In this document: in pieces, positions 34,968 to 43,692 of the stretch
Layout: every line of letters begins with the position of its first letter
Position numbering within the stretch: the stretch's first letter is position 1
Assembly (NCBI GenBank): GCA_029560585.1
Contig: JAKQKQ010000123.1
Span: 18,128 to 82,127, forward strand
Direction of reading: 5' to 3'
DNA length: 64,000 bases
From: Verrucomicrobiota bacterium
GTDB taxonomy: Bacteria > Verrucomicrobiota > Verrucomicrobiia > JADLBR01
Notes under the pieces: model-generated
Told to the model about the DNA's origin: nothing
The model's input: the letters and a program-made list of their open reading frames with translations, nothing else
The model's database searches: none
Translations under genes and position numbers: made by a program

Positions 34968-36974
34968 TCAGTGGGCGATCACCCGATAGAATGACTGGGT
35001 GCTGATCCCGGCGCCGATGTTGGTGACCACGGCGGTTAGACCGTTGCCCGTAACCACTGCGAGCGGCGTGTAGTGCTTCAGGTCCACCGACTTGTCCACG
35101 GTATAGACCACGCCGTTCACGGTCGGAAAACTGACCGTCGGATCGCTGCCCGCGAATGCGATCTTCACCGCCGGCCCGTCATCCAGGTTGGCCGCGTTCG
35201 TGAAGACACCCAGCGCCTCCATCACCGACCAACCACGGAGCCAGTTGTTGTCCAAAAACGCGCCCTGGAAACCGACCGGGTTGAAGAACCCGTCATTTGA
35301 CGCGCTCGGCGCGGTGCGCGCCAGAGACGCCGCCTGCAGCCTCGGGTCCAGCTTGCCCTCCGAAAGGCGCCCGATCCCGTTCAGGAGCGGGGCCACGGCG
35401 TAACTGTTGCTGCTGGATACGCTGAAAAGGTTCGCGGCGATCGTTGCCCTGTTGGCCGACGCGATCACCTGATTCGTGCTCTCGGTCGCCGAGTTGTAGA
35501 AACGGACATTCTTGATCGTCAGGTCCGGCTGCGTCGGCGCGCTGTAGATCGCGGGGTTGAATCCCCACTCGTCGCCCAGCGTGCGGGTGTACACATACCG
35601 GTCGATCGTCTGGAAGTTCGTGTTCGCCCCCGCAACGTCTGCCGAAAGGGCGCCATCGATACGGAGCATGCCCGCGATGTTCGTCGCGCAGTCCGTCACG
35701 ATGGTGTTCCGGATGTGGCCGCCGCAGTTCGCCCGGAACCGCACCATGTTGTCGCGCTCTGCAGGATTGCCCCACGACCTGACGCCCCGTCCGATCAGGG
35801 TCATGTTGTACTCCGTCGGGATAGAGAACGGCCGGGAGACCGCGCCTTCCGCCGTGTCGCTCTTCGTCACGTTCTCGCCGCCGTCCATCTCCATGAGCTG
35901 GTTTCCGGGCTCATCGCCCGCGCTGTAGCGCCCCGACGCCTGCGAGCTGTCCTGGACACCACCCGCGTTGTACTCCCCGGTATCGTCCATGATCCCGAAC
36001 CAGAACTGGCCCTTGCCCCGGTAGCCCTCATCCATGTCAAAACAATCATCGCCCTGATACTGGACGGCCATGTACTTCGAGTTCACCGTGCCCCCGAACC
36101 ACTCGATCCCATCGTCCTTATTATTGAAGATCTCGACGAACTCCAGCGCCGTGTTGCGACCCACCGCGCCGAGTGACAGGCCGTTGATCTCGTTATTGGG
36201 CGACAGCACGAAGCCCGCGTAGCGGATCGAGAGAAACCTCATCACGCCGCTGTCATCCTCGTCGTCCGTGCCTCCATAAATGCCCTCGGGCGTGAAGGTC
36301 TGGAAGCCCTCGATGTAGTCCGTGCCGACACCCGATTGCTTCGTGTTGGTCGATACCAGGGGCGTGTCCACGCCGGTGATGTTGTTCTGTGAGATCCGAG
36401 TCTTGCCCAGCACAATCACACCGCCCCACTGCTCGTCGTATGTGAAGCCGTTGTCGCCATAATTCGTGAATCCCACCATGTCCAGGGGACCATAACCCCT
36501 GCGCACGAAGGTGGAGCCGTTCATCACCGGGGGTACTGTCGCCAACCCCCCTGGCACGTTGTAGTCGTCGATCGATGTGAAGACGATCGGAGATTCGTAG
36601 GTGCCGTTGGCGATGATCTTCGCGCCCCTGCATATGACCAGCGTGCCGGGATCCGCCGGGTCGTTGACGCTGGTGCCCGACTTCGTGGCGACCTCGCCGC
36701 GAACGATCGTTCCCGGCTCGATCGTGAGCTTCGCCCCGTCCTCGACGAACGTCAGCTTGTCCAGAACATATACGTTGTTCGCCGTCCAGCGCGTGTCGTT
36801 CGTGATCCTCGTCGCAGCCTGGCCGGACTGCGTCACGAGGACAAACGTCACGCCGTTCGTCGTCTGGGGCACACCGTTCGTGTACTGGCTGACGCTAAAC
36901 TGCGCCCGCACACACATCGTCGCCGCCCCGAGCGCCACCGCTATACCGGCAAATTTCAAGAATCCATTTCTCAT
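34968..36974 (-). CDS. Large secreted beta-rich protein of the TonB locus
   Basis: The product has 668 residues and starts with MRNGFLKFAGIAVALGAATMCVRAQ, a signal peptide after a purine-rich ribosome site. The sequence has a repeated beta-structure with many Asn and Gly turns. A section reading RWTANNVYVLDKLTFVEDGAKLTIEPGTIVRGEVATKSGT resembles the opening of secreted proteins encoded beside TonB-dependent receptors in Bacteroidetes and related bacteria. Later come DEWGFNPAIYSAPTQPDLTIKNVRFYNS and a final QSFYRVIAH. There are no catalytic motifs I can name. It is probably exported to the surface and may bind the ligand of the nearby receptor; the ligand and any enzymatic role are unknown. 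Confidence 0.7.
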   Translation of the reverse strand: MRNGFLKFAGIAVALGAATMCVRAQFSVSQYTNGVPQTTNGVTFVLVTQSGQAATRITNDTRWTANNVYVLDKLTFVEDGAKLTIEPGTIVRGEVATKSGTSVNDPADPGTLVICRGAKIIANGTYESPIVFTSIDDYNVPGGLATVPPVMNGSTFVRRGYGPLDMVGFTNYGDNGFTYDEQWGGVIVLGKTRISQNNITGVDTPLVSTNTKQSGVGTDYIEGFQTFTPEGIYGGTDDEDDSGVMRFLSIRYAGFVLSPNNEINGLSLGAVGRNTALEFVEIFNNKDDGIEWFGGTVNSKYMAVQYQGDDCFDMDEGYRGKGQFWFGIMDDTGEYNAGGVQDSSQASGRYSAGDEPGNQLMEMDGGENVTKSDTAEGAVSRPFSIPTEYNMTLIGRGVRSWGNPAERDNMVRFRANCGGHIRNTIVTDCATNIAGMLRIDGALSADVAGANTNFQTIDRYVYTRTLGDEWGFNPAIYSAPTQPDLTIKNVRFYNSATESTNQVIASANRATIAANLFSVSSSNSYAVAPLLNGIGRLSEGKLDPRLQAASLARTAPSASNDGFFNPVGFQGAFLDNNWLRGWSVMEALGVFTNAANLDDGPAVKIAFAGSDPTVSFPTVNGVVYTVDKSVDLKHYTPLAVVTGNGLTAVVTNIGAGISTQSFYRVIAH

Positions 36975-37037
36975 TTTCGTTTCTCCCTCTTGCAACAGTT
37001 CTCCTAACCGAAAAGCTCCTCCTGGGCCGTGGCCCGG

Positions 37038-37703
37038 TCACCTGCGCCTGCGGATCCCGCGCCGCCCCGCCACCACGATGCCGAGACCAAACACCACCAG
37101 CGCCCATGTCCCGGGCTCGGGTATCACGACGGCAGTCATCTCAAATCCCCCACTGATGAAGTTGCCCACCAATCCCGTCATGAGTGACGCATCAACAAAG
37201 CCACCGGATGTGACCGGTGTCACCCCCGTGACCGGGAACAACCCACCGGACCCATTGTCGCCGTCGTTGCGCAGCAGGCCGAACTCCGTCGCGGAGTCGA
37301 TCGACCCCTGGTCGGTGACGTTGTAGACGAGCATGTACATCCGCTCACCGCTGAATGCGGACGCATTATTCGTGCTGAAGGACACATCGAACGTCCCCGC
37401 GGCGTCACCCGTCCCATCACCAATCTGCCACGTAAACAGCGGCTGGAATGCCGCGTTCATCGAGGCCAGTTCCGTCGGCGTCAGACCCCCGAGCCCGAAG
37501 TCTGACAACTGCGTGTCCGTATAGGTTCCGCCAAAATTCCCGTACATCACGAGGCTGTTGTCCGCCAACGACAGCCCCGACGAGTTCAAGACGTTCGTGA
37601 ACCCCAGGTCATTGCCAGCGGAATAGAACCCATCGGCGGATTGAGCCAGCGCGCCGATGATCGGCACCAAGGCCAGAAATCCCGTTGCGACTATCTTCTT
37701 CAT
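37038..37703 (-). CDS. PEP-CTERM sorting-domain protein
   Basis: This 221-residue protein has a signal peptide (MKKIVATGFLALVPIIGALAQ), a compact beta-rich body (about residues 25-190) and a C-terminal PEP-CTERM sorting sequence: the motif IPEPGTWALVVFGLGIVVAGRR followed by RGIRRRR. That tail (motif, hydrophobic stretch, basic end) marks it for exosortase-type processing and delivery to the outer surface or exopolysaccharide matrix. No exosortase (EpsH/XrtA) gene is in this window. The gene sits between the TIGR02597-like and the large secreted protein genes on the same strand. Confidence 0.9.
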   Translation of the reverse strand: MKKIVATGFLALVPIIGALAQSADGFYSAGNDLGFTNVLNSSGLSLADNSLVMYGNFGGTYTDTQLSDFGLGGLTPTELASMNAAFQPLFTWQIGDGTGDAAGTFDVSFSTNNASAFSGERMYMLVYNVTDQGSIDSATEFGLLRNDGDNGSGGLFPVTGVTPVTSGGFVDASLMTGLVGNFISGGFEMTAVVIPEPGTWALVVFGLGIVVAGRRGIRRRR

Positions 37704-37747
37704 TTAATTCCCTTCCTTTTCTTGGTTTATCGTGCCCCTGAATTCGC

Positions 37748-38800
37748 TCACTTGATCACCTGGGGATCGACCGCGATATAGGCGGAACCCGCAGGGCTTC
37801 GTTTGAAGATCAGCCCCTCGCCCGCGCCGATCGGCGTGGACCCCAAATCCCCCGAGGTGGTCCCGGACCGCAACCACTGGTGCTGGGTGCTGCGGTGGTA
37901 GTAATTTGTGGCCGAGTTGTTCGAGCCGAAGAACCGCGTGACCTCATCGGCCGTCGTAAATACGGTCGCCTCCTGGACGCTGTTGGATGACGAGCTCTCC
38001 CCGAAGGCGTTGTACATTCCCGAGGAGTTCAGCGTCATCGGAAACACGTTCGGATTCGCCAACATGGCCTTAGTGTTTGAAATCGCGCTCCCGACCGGCG
38101 CGAGCGTCCGGCTCTTTCGCACCTCGCCGCTCACCAGGACCGACGCCGCCCCGGCGCCGCCCCCCTCAGTGATGAAGAACGCGTTCCGGGGCCCCAGCCG
38201 AATGTCGTAGAGGTTCGTCACGGTGTTCTGAGAATTGACCAGGCGCCACTGCCCGACCGTGCTCCGGAAGAACACCTCCGTGGTGAAGGCATTCGCGGCC
38301 GCGTCAAACAGCCCGATCTGGGTCGACGCCAGGAAAGTGGATCCCGCCTTCAGGCCGTTTCCCGTCACTTCGGTGAGATTCGTCCCGAACAGGCTTCCGG
38401 GAGTCCAGCTCTTGCGCACCACAAAGGTCGTGCCAATCTGGACCGACGCCGGCAGCTCTCCGGTCAGGAACACCGAGTTCGCGCTGTTGCTCACCACCGC
38501 CAGTACCAAGCCGATGTGCCTGCCCGACGTGATCTCCAGTTCGTACTTGTTGTCTCCGGCGGCGTCGTTGAACTGCCCCGCGGTAAAGGCGCCTGTCTGC
38601 GACACGTAATTTGAACCGCCGCCGCTCGTCACGCCCTCAAACTCCACGGGCCGTACCAGCGGCACGCTGACGAGCCTGCGCTCGCCTCCGGCCAGATCGA
38701 TCCTGACAAACCCGTTGTCCCGCCCCAGTTGTGACGCCATGCTATCGGATAATCCGCCGAGGCCGGCCAATACCAGGATGATTGCACTTACCTTTTTCAT
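37748..38800 (-). CDS. TIGR02597-like secreted protein (verrucomicrobial family)
   Basis: The product has 350 residues. MKKVSAIILVLAGLGGLSDSMAS is a signal peptide, and a GGAGGCGAGAAGA ribosome site precedes the ATG at 38800. The body begins DNGFVRIDLAGGERRLVSVPLVRPVEF and ends with IGAGEGLIFKRSPAGSAYIAVDP, phrases I associate with the TIGR02597 family, which is known mostly from Verrucomicrobia. There are no catalytic motifs. It is probably a secreted surface or matrix protein. Its role in the locus is unknown; it lies with the PEP-CTERM gene and the outer-membrane barrel. Confidence 0.75.
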   Translation of the reverse strand: MKKVSAIILVLAGLGGLSDSMASQLGRDNGFVRIDLAGGERRLVSVPLVRPVEFEGVTSGGGSNYVSQTGAFTAGQFNDAAGDNKYELEITSGRHIGLVLAVVSNSANSVFLTGELPASVQIGTTFVVRKSWTPGSLFGTNLTEVTGNGLKAGSTFLASTQIGLFDAAANAFTTEVFFRSTVGQWRLVNSQNTVTNLYDIRLGPRNAFFITEGGGAGAASVLVSGEVRKSRTLAPVGSAISNTKAMLANPNVFPMTLNSSGMYNAFGESSSSNSVQEATVFTTADEVTRFFGSNNSATNYYHRSTQHQWLRSGTTSGDLGSTPIGAGEGLIFKRSPAGSAYIAVDPQVIK

Positions 38801-38927
38801 TCTTCTCGCCTCCATTTTCCCTGTTTCTGTTCCTCAAGAACCCAATACGTCTCAAGCTATGCCGATACCCTATATACCCATTGTTACGGCCGTATGTCTT
38901 CCCAGTAACTCGTCGGCAACTTTTGCC

Positions 38928-39890
38928 CTAGAAGCGGAAGTTGATTCCCCCCGAATAGGTGTGGCTCTGCGCGCCGTCGAACTGGACCCCGTCCAGTTCT
39001 CCATTATAGGAGAAATCGCTCGTGGCCATGTACTTGTACATGCCCTGGATGCCTATATCCTTGCTGATCTCCCACCGGACTCCCCCAAACCACTGCCACG
39101 CGGGCACGACCACCGTGCCGCTCGCCCTATCGTCTTTCGGGATCGGTTGGCCGTCCGGATCGATCCCGTCCGTCAGCCCGAAGGCCTGGGCCGACTCCGG
39201 CTCAATCGATGTGTACATGAACACGAGGCCTCCGCCGATACCCACGAATGGTGTGATGTTGAGACGGTTCGGGTACTGTAAGACAAAGTTCGCCAGCACC
39301 GGGATCTGCCAAAGGCTTCCACCGGTCAGCTCCGACGAGGCCCCGTGCCCACCTCCGCCCGGCACGTCGACCGCCGTCAAACGCGAGTATAGGGCGGATA
39401 CCTCCAACTCGATGCCCGCATATTCCGTGAAATTGTATCCGGCCGCGGCGCTGACCCGCACGCCGCCCTCGGTCTTGAGTTCGGGCCGGGTGCCCTTGAA
39501 GTCGTCTTTCGACAGGAACACGCTGCTATTCTTTCCCTCCTTGACGAAGATGCCGTTGTCGGGCGCGAATTCGATCGGCATCGTCTCTCCGTAGCCCACG
39601 TCGAGCCGAAAATACTGTCCCTTGAGCGAGTGCGGTTTCTTCTTCTGCGCGTCCTGCGCGATCGAGTCCTGGACGCCGAAGTTCATCCAGTCCTCCCCGG
39701 CGGGGCCGGGACTGCCGTTGGTCGTCCCAGTGGCCGCGGCCACGTTGGTGGCGGTGTTCCCCCCCGCGGTTGCGGCGACTGCGGCAGCTGGGGCGGGGGA
39801 CTCCTTCGCCGAGCCATCCGCCCCGGCAGCACCGGTGCCGATGACTGCGCAGATCGCGCCGCAATGACATATGGCAAGTACTTTATTCAT
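38928..39890 (-). CDS. Outer-membrane beta-barrel protein
   Basis: This 320-residue protein has a signal peptide (MNKVLAICHCGAICAVIGTGAAGADG) and an Ala/Thr/Pro-rich linker (about residues 27-65). The barrel domain starts around GQYFRLDVGYGETMPIEF, has alternating strands such as GVRVSAAAGYNFTEYAGIELEVSALYS and FVGIGGGLVFMYTSIE, and ends with the typical C-terminal aromatic signal (SHTYSGGINFRF). The short barrel (about 8 strands) is like OmpW or OmpA-type barrels. It may be a porin or anchor for the TonB locus. It is 209 bases downstream of the SEL1-type gene at 40100 on the same strand. Confidence 0.78.
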   Translation of the reverse strand: MNKVLAICHCGAICAVIGTGAAGADGSAKESPAPAAAVAATAGGNTATNVAAATGTTNGSPGPAGEDWMNFGVQDSIAQDAQKKKPHSLKGQYFRLDVGYGETMPIEFAPDNGIFVKEGKNSSVFLSKDDFKGTRPELKTEGGVRVSAAAGYNFTEYAGIELEVSALYSRLTAVDVPGGGGHGASSELTGGSLWQIPVLANFVLQYPNRLNITPFVGIGGGLVFMYTSIEPESAQAFGLTDGIDPDGQPIPKDDRASGTVVVPAWQWFGGVRWEISKDIGIQGMYKYMATSDFSYNGELDGVQFDGAQSHTYSGGINFRF

Positions 39891-40099
39891 AAGTCTCCTC
39901 TGAGTGCGTCATTCCCCTGATGCCTTATGACTCTTTGGCAGTCAAGACCGGGACTGTCATAATCGCGTTACGGTTCGACGGCATATATAAGTCGTCGGCG
40001 TGTTTGCCTCCTGTTACATGTCTGTAACACGAATCCCAGACTGCGTCGGTCCGGGTTTCCGGTGATGGGTCGGGGATCCACACCGCGGCCGAGCGCGAT

Positions 40100-41137
40100 T
40101 TACTTCTGCGTGGCTGCAATCGGGCCCGCCTGGACTTCAACCCCGGTATCCTTCAGGGCCCGTGCGGCGTAGGAATCGCCCTGTGCGGCGGCCAGTCGAA
40201 GCCAGCGCCCTCCTTCCGTTGGATTGGGGCGGACTCCATCGCCCATGATCAGGAGGACGCCGAGATTGTACTGCGCCTTCGGATCGCCGAGTTCTGCCGC
40301 CGCGCGGTAGTATCGGGCGGCCTCGCGGGGATTCGCCGGCACCCCGATGCCGTTTTCGTACATGACGCCTAGATTGTACTGGGCCGGCACAAAGCTTTGC
40401 CGTGCCGCCTCCCGATACCAGCGGAAGGTCTCCCTCAGGTCTTTCGGACCGCCGATACCCTCGGCGCGCATGCGGCCGAGATTGTACTGGGAGGGCGCAT
40501 ATCCCTTCGCCGCGGCCTGCCGATACAGGTCTAGCGCCCTCGCGGGATCCCTGGCGACGCCCAGCCCTTGCGCGTACAGGTGCGCGAGGTTGTGTATGCT
40601 GGCCGGCAGGCCCGCCGCCGCGGCGAGCCCAAACCACCTGGCGGCCGCACGCGGGTCCGGCTGCCCAGAGATCGCGCCCCGCATCGACAAGAGGCCCATG
40701 TACTCCTGCGCCCGCGGGTTTCCGCCGTCGGCGGCGCACCTGAACCAGTGCGCCGCCCTTTGCAGATCCTGCGTGCCACAGGTGCCATAGTAGAAGCATT
40801 GGCCCAGCAAGACCTGACCTTCCGGCTCGTCGGCATCCGCTGATTTCTGGAACCAAACCAGCGCCGCGGCCCGGTCCACTGGGGCACCAACACCCGCCAA
40901 CGCGCACCGTCCCACGAGAGCCTGGGCCTTGGAGTCGCCCGCAACGGCGCGTCCCACCACATTCGACAGCCCTTCGGGACCCAGGGCGATCGCCAACCGA
41001 TCGGGCGGAAGCTGCAGCCATTCCGCCACGGGTGCCCTCGCGTCTCCATGCACCATCGCGTCGCCATTGCCGGCGCACTCGATGCCACGGGCAATGGCCG
41101 CGACCGAGATAGCCGCGGCAAGGACGACCCACCTCAT
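40100..41137 (-). CDS. Exported SEL1-like repeat protein
   Basis: The product has 345 residues. MRWVVLAAAISVAAIARGIEC is a signal sequence, and the ATG at 41137 is 4 bases after the preceding stop. The body is a run of about eight SEL1-type repeats of about 36 residues (GDPKAQYNLGVLLIMGDGVRPNPTEGGRWLRLAA; SFVPAQYNLGVMYENGIGVPANPREAARYYRAAAE). Such solenoids bind other proteins and often act in envelope or stress complexes. It is the last gene of TonB module B and probably belongs to that complex. Confidence 0.9.
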   Translation of the reverse strand: MRWVVLAAAISVAAIARGIECAGNGDAMVHGDARAPVAEWLQLPPDRLAIALGPEGLSNVVGRAVAGDSKAQALVGRCALAGVGAPVDRAAALVWFQKSADADEPEGQVLLGQCFYYGTCGTQDLQRAAHWFRCAADGGNPRAQEYMGLLSMRGAISGQPDPRAAARWFGLAAAAGLPASIHNLAHLYAQGLGVARDPARALDLYRQAAAKGYAPSQYNLGRMRAEGIGGPKDLRETFRWYREAARQSFVPAQYNLGVMYENGIGVPANPREAARYYRAAAELGDPKAQYNLGVLLIMGDGVRPNPTEGGRWLRLAAAQGDSYAARALKDTGVEVQAGPIAATQK

Positions 41138-41141
41138 GCGG

Positions 41142-42548
41142 TCAGCGCGCGGCCTTTGCGGCGCGTTCCACCTGATCGATGTATTTGGCGAGACCATCGT
41201 TCGGTTTCAGTTCGGCGGCCCGTTTCAATAGGCCGATGGCGTCGGCATATCGCTGCTGACCCACGAGCAGTTGCGCGTGCCGCAGTTTCGCCTCAGCCTC
41301 CAAGGATTCGATGCCGCCGGCCCTCTCAAACAGCAGCATGGCTTTTTCTATCTCCTTCTTCTTGGCGTAGTGTTGGCCGAGCAACATCAGGGCCTCGCCG
41401 TCCATCGGATCGGTCGCGATCACCCCTTCCAGAATCCTCGCGGCTTCATCGCTCGCCCCGTCCGCGAGGGCGAGCCGCGCATCGACCTTCTGGAGCCGGA
41501 CGGATTCCTCGGGCGCGATGGCCGACTTGCCTTTTGTCCGGATAAGGTCAACCAGTCTGCGCGCTGCGTCCGTCTCCTTGCGCCCCGCAAGCAGCTCGAC
41601 GGCCCTTGTGGCGGGTCCCACGGCCTTTGCCGGGTCCCGGTCGATGGCCCGTTCAAAGGCCACGGTCGCCATGTCCACGAGCCCCTCGTTGACGTAGATG
41701 TTCCCCATCAGTACCGCGCCGTCGACGGTGCCCTTGCCGATACCCTCCACGATCTCGAGGTCCTGTGCGGCACGCATCGGCTGTTTCATCTCGATGTATG
41801 CGTTGGCCTGGATCATCCAAAACTCCGCCTTCTCCGGCATCTTCCGAAGCAATTCGTCCAGCAGCACCACCACATCCGAGAACTTCCGCCCGTCGTACTG
41901 CGCGCGCACCATGCCGATCCGGTACTCGAACGAGCCTGGCTCCAGCATGGATGCCGATCGAAAGGCCGCTTCGGCCGATCCGAAGTTCGCCTTCGCCAAA
42001 TGCGACTGCCCAAGCGCTCCGTAGACCGCCGCATCCGCCCCGCCCAGCTCCACCACCTTCGAGAGCGACTCGATCGCAAGGTCATGGCGCCCTTTGGCCG
42101 AGTGGATGAGCCCAAGATTCCGGTGCGCCAATAGGTAGTTGGGGAATTTTTTAATGGCTTGGTAGAATCGCGCTCCGGCCCGATCGAGGTCGCCGACCTG
42201 GAAGTAAATATTCCCCAGCAGGAAATCGAACTTTGCGCTGCACTGAGGCGTGATGAATTCGATGAGGGAGCGGCCCGCGGCCCTGAGGTCGGTCCCCATG
42301 AGATTCAGGATCTCGTCCAGCTTGGTCTTCTCCTCCGTCGCGACAAACGGTTCCACGTCCGACCGGGACCCGTAGGTGCCGAGAAATGCCTTCTGAAATG
42401 ACGGATCACGGGCCAGGGCGAGCGCGGGCCTGGGCGGCACGGGTACGGGCCGCAGTGGCACCGCGGTGCCGCGGGCGTCCATCGCGGCGATCGCGCACAG
42501 CGCCAGCGCCACGCCTCTGATCGGAACCCTATTCACGCGGAACCTCAC
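41142..42548 (-). CDS. Periplasmic TPR protein of TonB module B
   Basis: The product has 468 residues. The preferred start is the GTG at 42548, which overlaps the TonB stop by 4 bases and precedes a signal-like segment (IRGVALALCAIAAMDARG). About ten TPR repeats follow (FDFLLGNIYFQVGDLDRAGARFYQAIKKFPNYLLAHRNLGLIHSAKGRHDLAIESLSKVVELGGAD). It is clearly paralogous to the module A product at 26323-27705, including the ELGGAD and DGEAL regions. It is probably a periplasmic partner of ExbB/ExbD/TonB. Confidence 0.85.
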   Translation of the reverse strand: MRFRVNRVPIRGVALALCAIAAMDARGTAVPLRPVPVPPRPALALARDPSFQKAFLGTYGSRSDVEPFVATEEKTKLDEILNLMGTDLRAAGRSLIEFITPQCSAKFDFLLGNIYFQVGDLDRAGARFYQAIKKFPNYLLAHRNLGLIHSAKGRHDLAIESLSKVVELGGADAAVYGALGQSHLAKANFGSAEAAFRSASMLEPGSFEYRIGMVRAQYDGRKFSDVVVLLDELLRKMPEKAEFWMIQANAYIEMKQPMRAAQDLEIVEGIGKGTVDGAVLMGNIYVNEGLVDMATVAFERAIDRDPAKAVGPATRAVELLAGRKETDAARRLVDLIRTKGKSAIAPEESVRLQKVDARLALADGASDEAARILEGVIATDPMDGEALMLLGQHYAKKKEIEKAMLLFERAGGIESLEAEAKLRHAQLLVGQQRYADAIGLLKRAAELKPNDGLAKYIDQVERAAKAAR

Positions 42549-43237
42549 GCCGGCGGCCGGAATGCGATGGGCACACGAAGTTTCGTGGCGACCTTCCTCC
42601 CGCCGCGCACCCCCGGCTCGAACCGCCACTGCCGCACGGCATCGAGGGCGGCCTGGGCGAACGAAGGATGCGTGGCCTCTTCGGCTCTCGGTTGAATCAC
42701 CCGGCCTTCCCGGTCGACCGTGAACGCCACGATCACCCTGCCATCGATCTTTTGTCGCTTCAGATCGACCGGATAACTGGGCCTGACCTGGTTCACGACT
42801 TTCGGGCGCTCGTCGATGTCATTCAGGGAAAATGCTCCATCCTCGACTCCGCCGCCTCCACCGAATCCGCGCCCGCCGCCGATGCGCCCGCCGCCCACGG
42901 CCAACCCCGCACCGCCGCCGGGATTCAGCGCGCTCTCAAGATCGCCGAGGCTCATCGGCGCCAGTTCGGGACCCGCGGGGACCGACGCGCTCTGCGGCGC
43001 GGCCACGACGATGCGCTCCGGCATCGCCACAGGCGGGGCCTGCTTTATCTGCTCCTGGTCCACCTCCTCGGGTTCCTGCTTCTTCTCGACGGGCGAAACC
43101 AGGTCGGCCTCCACCACACGCTCCCGCTCCTTCTTCGGGAATAACTTGGACTTGGGGAATAGCAGCCCTCCGGCGAGCCACGCGCCCATCAGCACGCAGC
43201 CGCAGGTTACCATCGCGAAGAATTGGTGCTTTTTCAT
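42545..43237 (-). CDS. tonB: TonB-type energy transducer (module B)
   Basis: This 230-residue protein has one membrane segment (MVTCGCVLMGAWLAGGLLFP) and a basic/acidic linker with ERVVEADLVSPVEKKQEPEEVD, then a glycine-rich hinge (residues about 105-130) instead of the usual Pro-Lys spacer. The TonB domain is PKVVNQVRPSYPVDLKRQKIDGRVIVAFTVDREGRVIQPRAEEATHPSFAQAALDAVRQWRFEPGVRGGRK. Its start overlaps the ExbD stop by 4 bases (ATGA). It is the partner of ExbB/ExbD of module B and should energise outer-membrane transport. Confidence 0.92.
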   Translation of the reverse strand: MKKHQFFAMVTCGCVLMGAWLAGGLLFPKSKLFPKKERERVVEADLVSPVEKKQEPEEVDQEQIKQAPPVAMPERIVVAAPQSASVPAGPELAPMSLGDLESALNPGGGAGLAVGGGRIGGGRGFGGGGGVEDGAFSLNDIDERPKVVNQVRPSYPVDLKRQKIDGRVIVAFTVDREGRVIQPRAEEATHPSFAQAALDAVRQWRFEPGVRGGRKVATKLRVPIAFRPPA

Positions 43238-43659
43238 TTGCTCTTGGTCGATAGTCCAACTTTTGGGATGCCAATCTTGCGAGTCTCATCCAGGACGCCC
43301 ACAACGTCCTGGTAGTTCGCCTTGGCATCCGCGTTGATGACGATGCGGGGGTCAGGGCTGGAGGCTTTCAAGGCCTGCAACCGAAAAGGGAGTTGCGCCA
43401 TTGTGATCTTATCCTGGTTGTAATAGACCTCACCGTCTTTCGTGACGCTCAGCGTGACTGATTCCGCGCTCTGGTCCTTTGCAGCGGAAGTGCTGGCGCC
43501 GGCCAGCGCAACCGCCACGCCCTCGTTCTTCACCATCGAGAGCGACACCATCACGAAAGTGGCCAGGAGGAAAAACATGATATCGATCAGGGGCACGATC
43601 TCGATCCGCGCCTTCCTTTGTCCCCCCGGTGTCCTGCCTCCGCCTCCTCCGCCCGCCAT
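43234..43659 (-). CDS. exbD: ExbD/TolR-type biopolymer transport protein
   Basis: This 141-residue protein starts with a basic, glycine-rich tail, then one membrane helix containing the conserved Asp (IEIVPLIDIMFFLLATFVMVSL, the LID Asp being the proton-translocating residue). It ends in a periplasmic domain with PRIVINADAKANYQDVVGVLDETRKIGIPKVGLSTKSK. It is the only ExbD gene in the window. Module A has none, so this protein may serve both complexes. It overlaps TonB and lies 33 bases after ExbB. Confidence 0.94.
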   Translation of the reverse strand: MAGGGGGGRTPGGQRKARIEIVPLIDIMFFLLATFVMVSLSMVKNEGVAVALAGASTSAAKDQSAESVTLSVTKDGEVYYNQDKITMAQLPFRLQALKASSPDPRIVINADAKANYQDVVGVLDETRKIGIPKVGLSTKSK

Positions 43660-43692
43660 GTGCCGCTCCCGCGTCGTCCTTGCCTCTCACCG

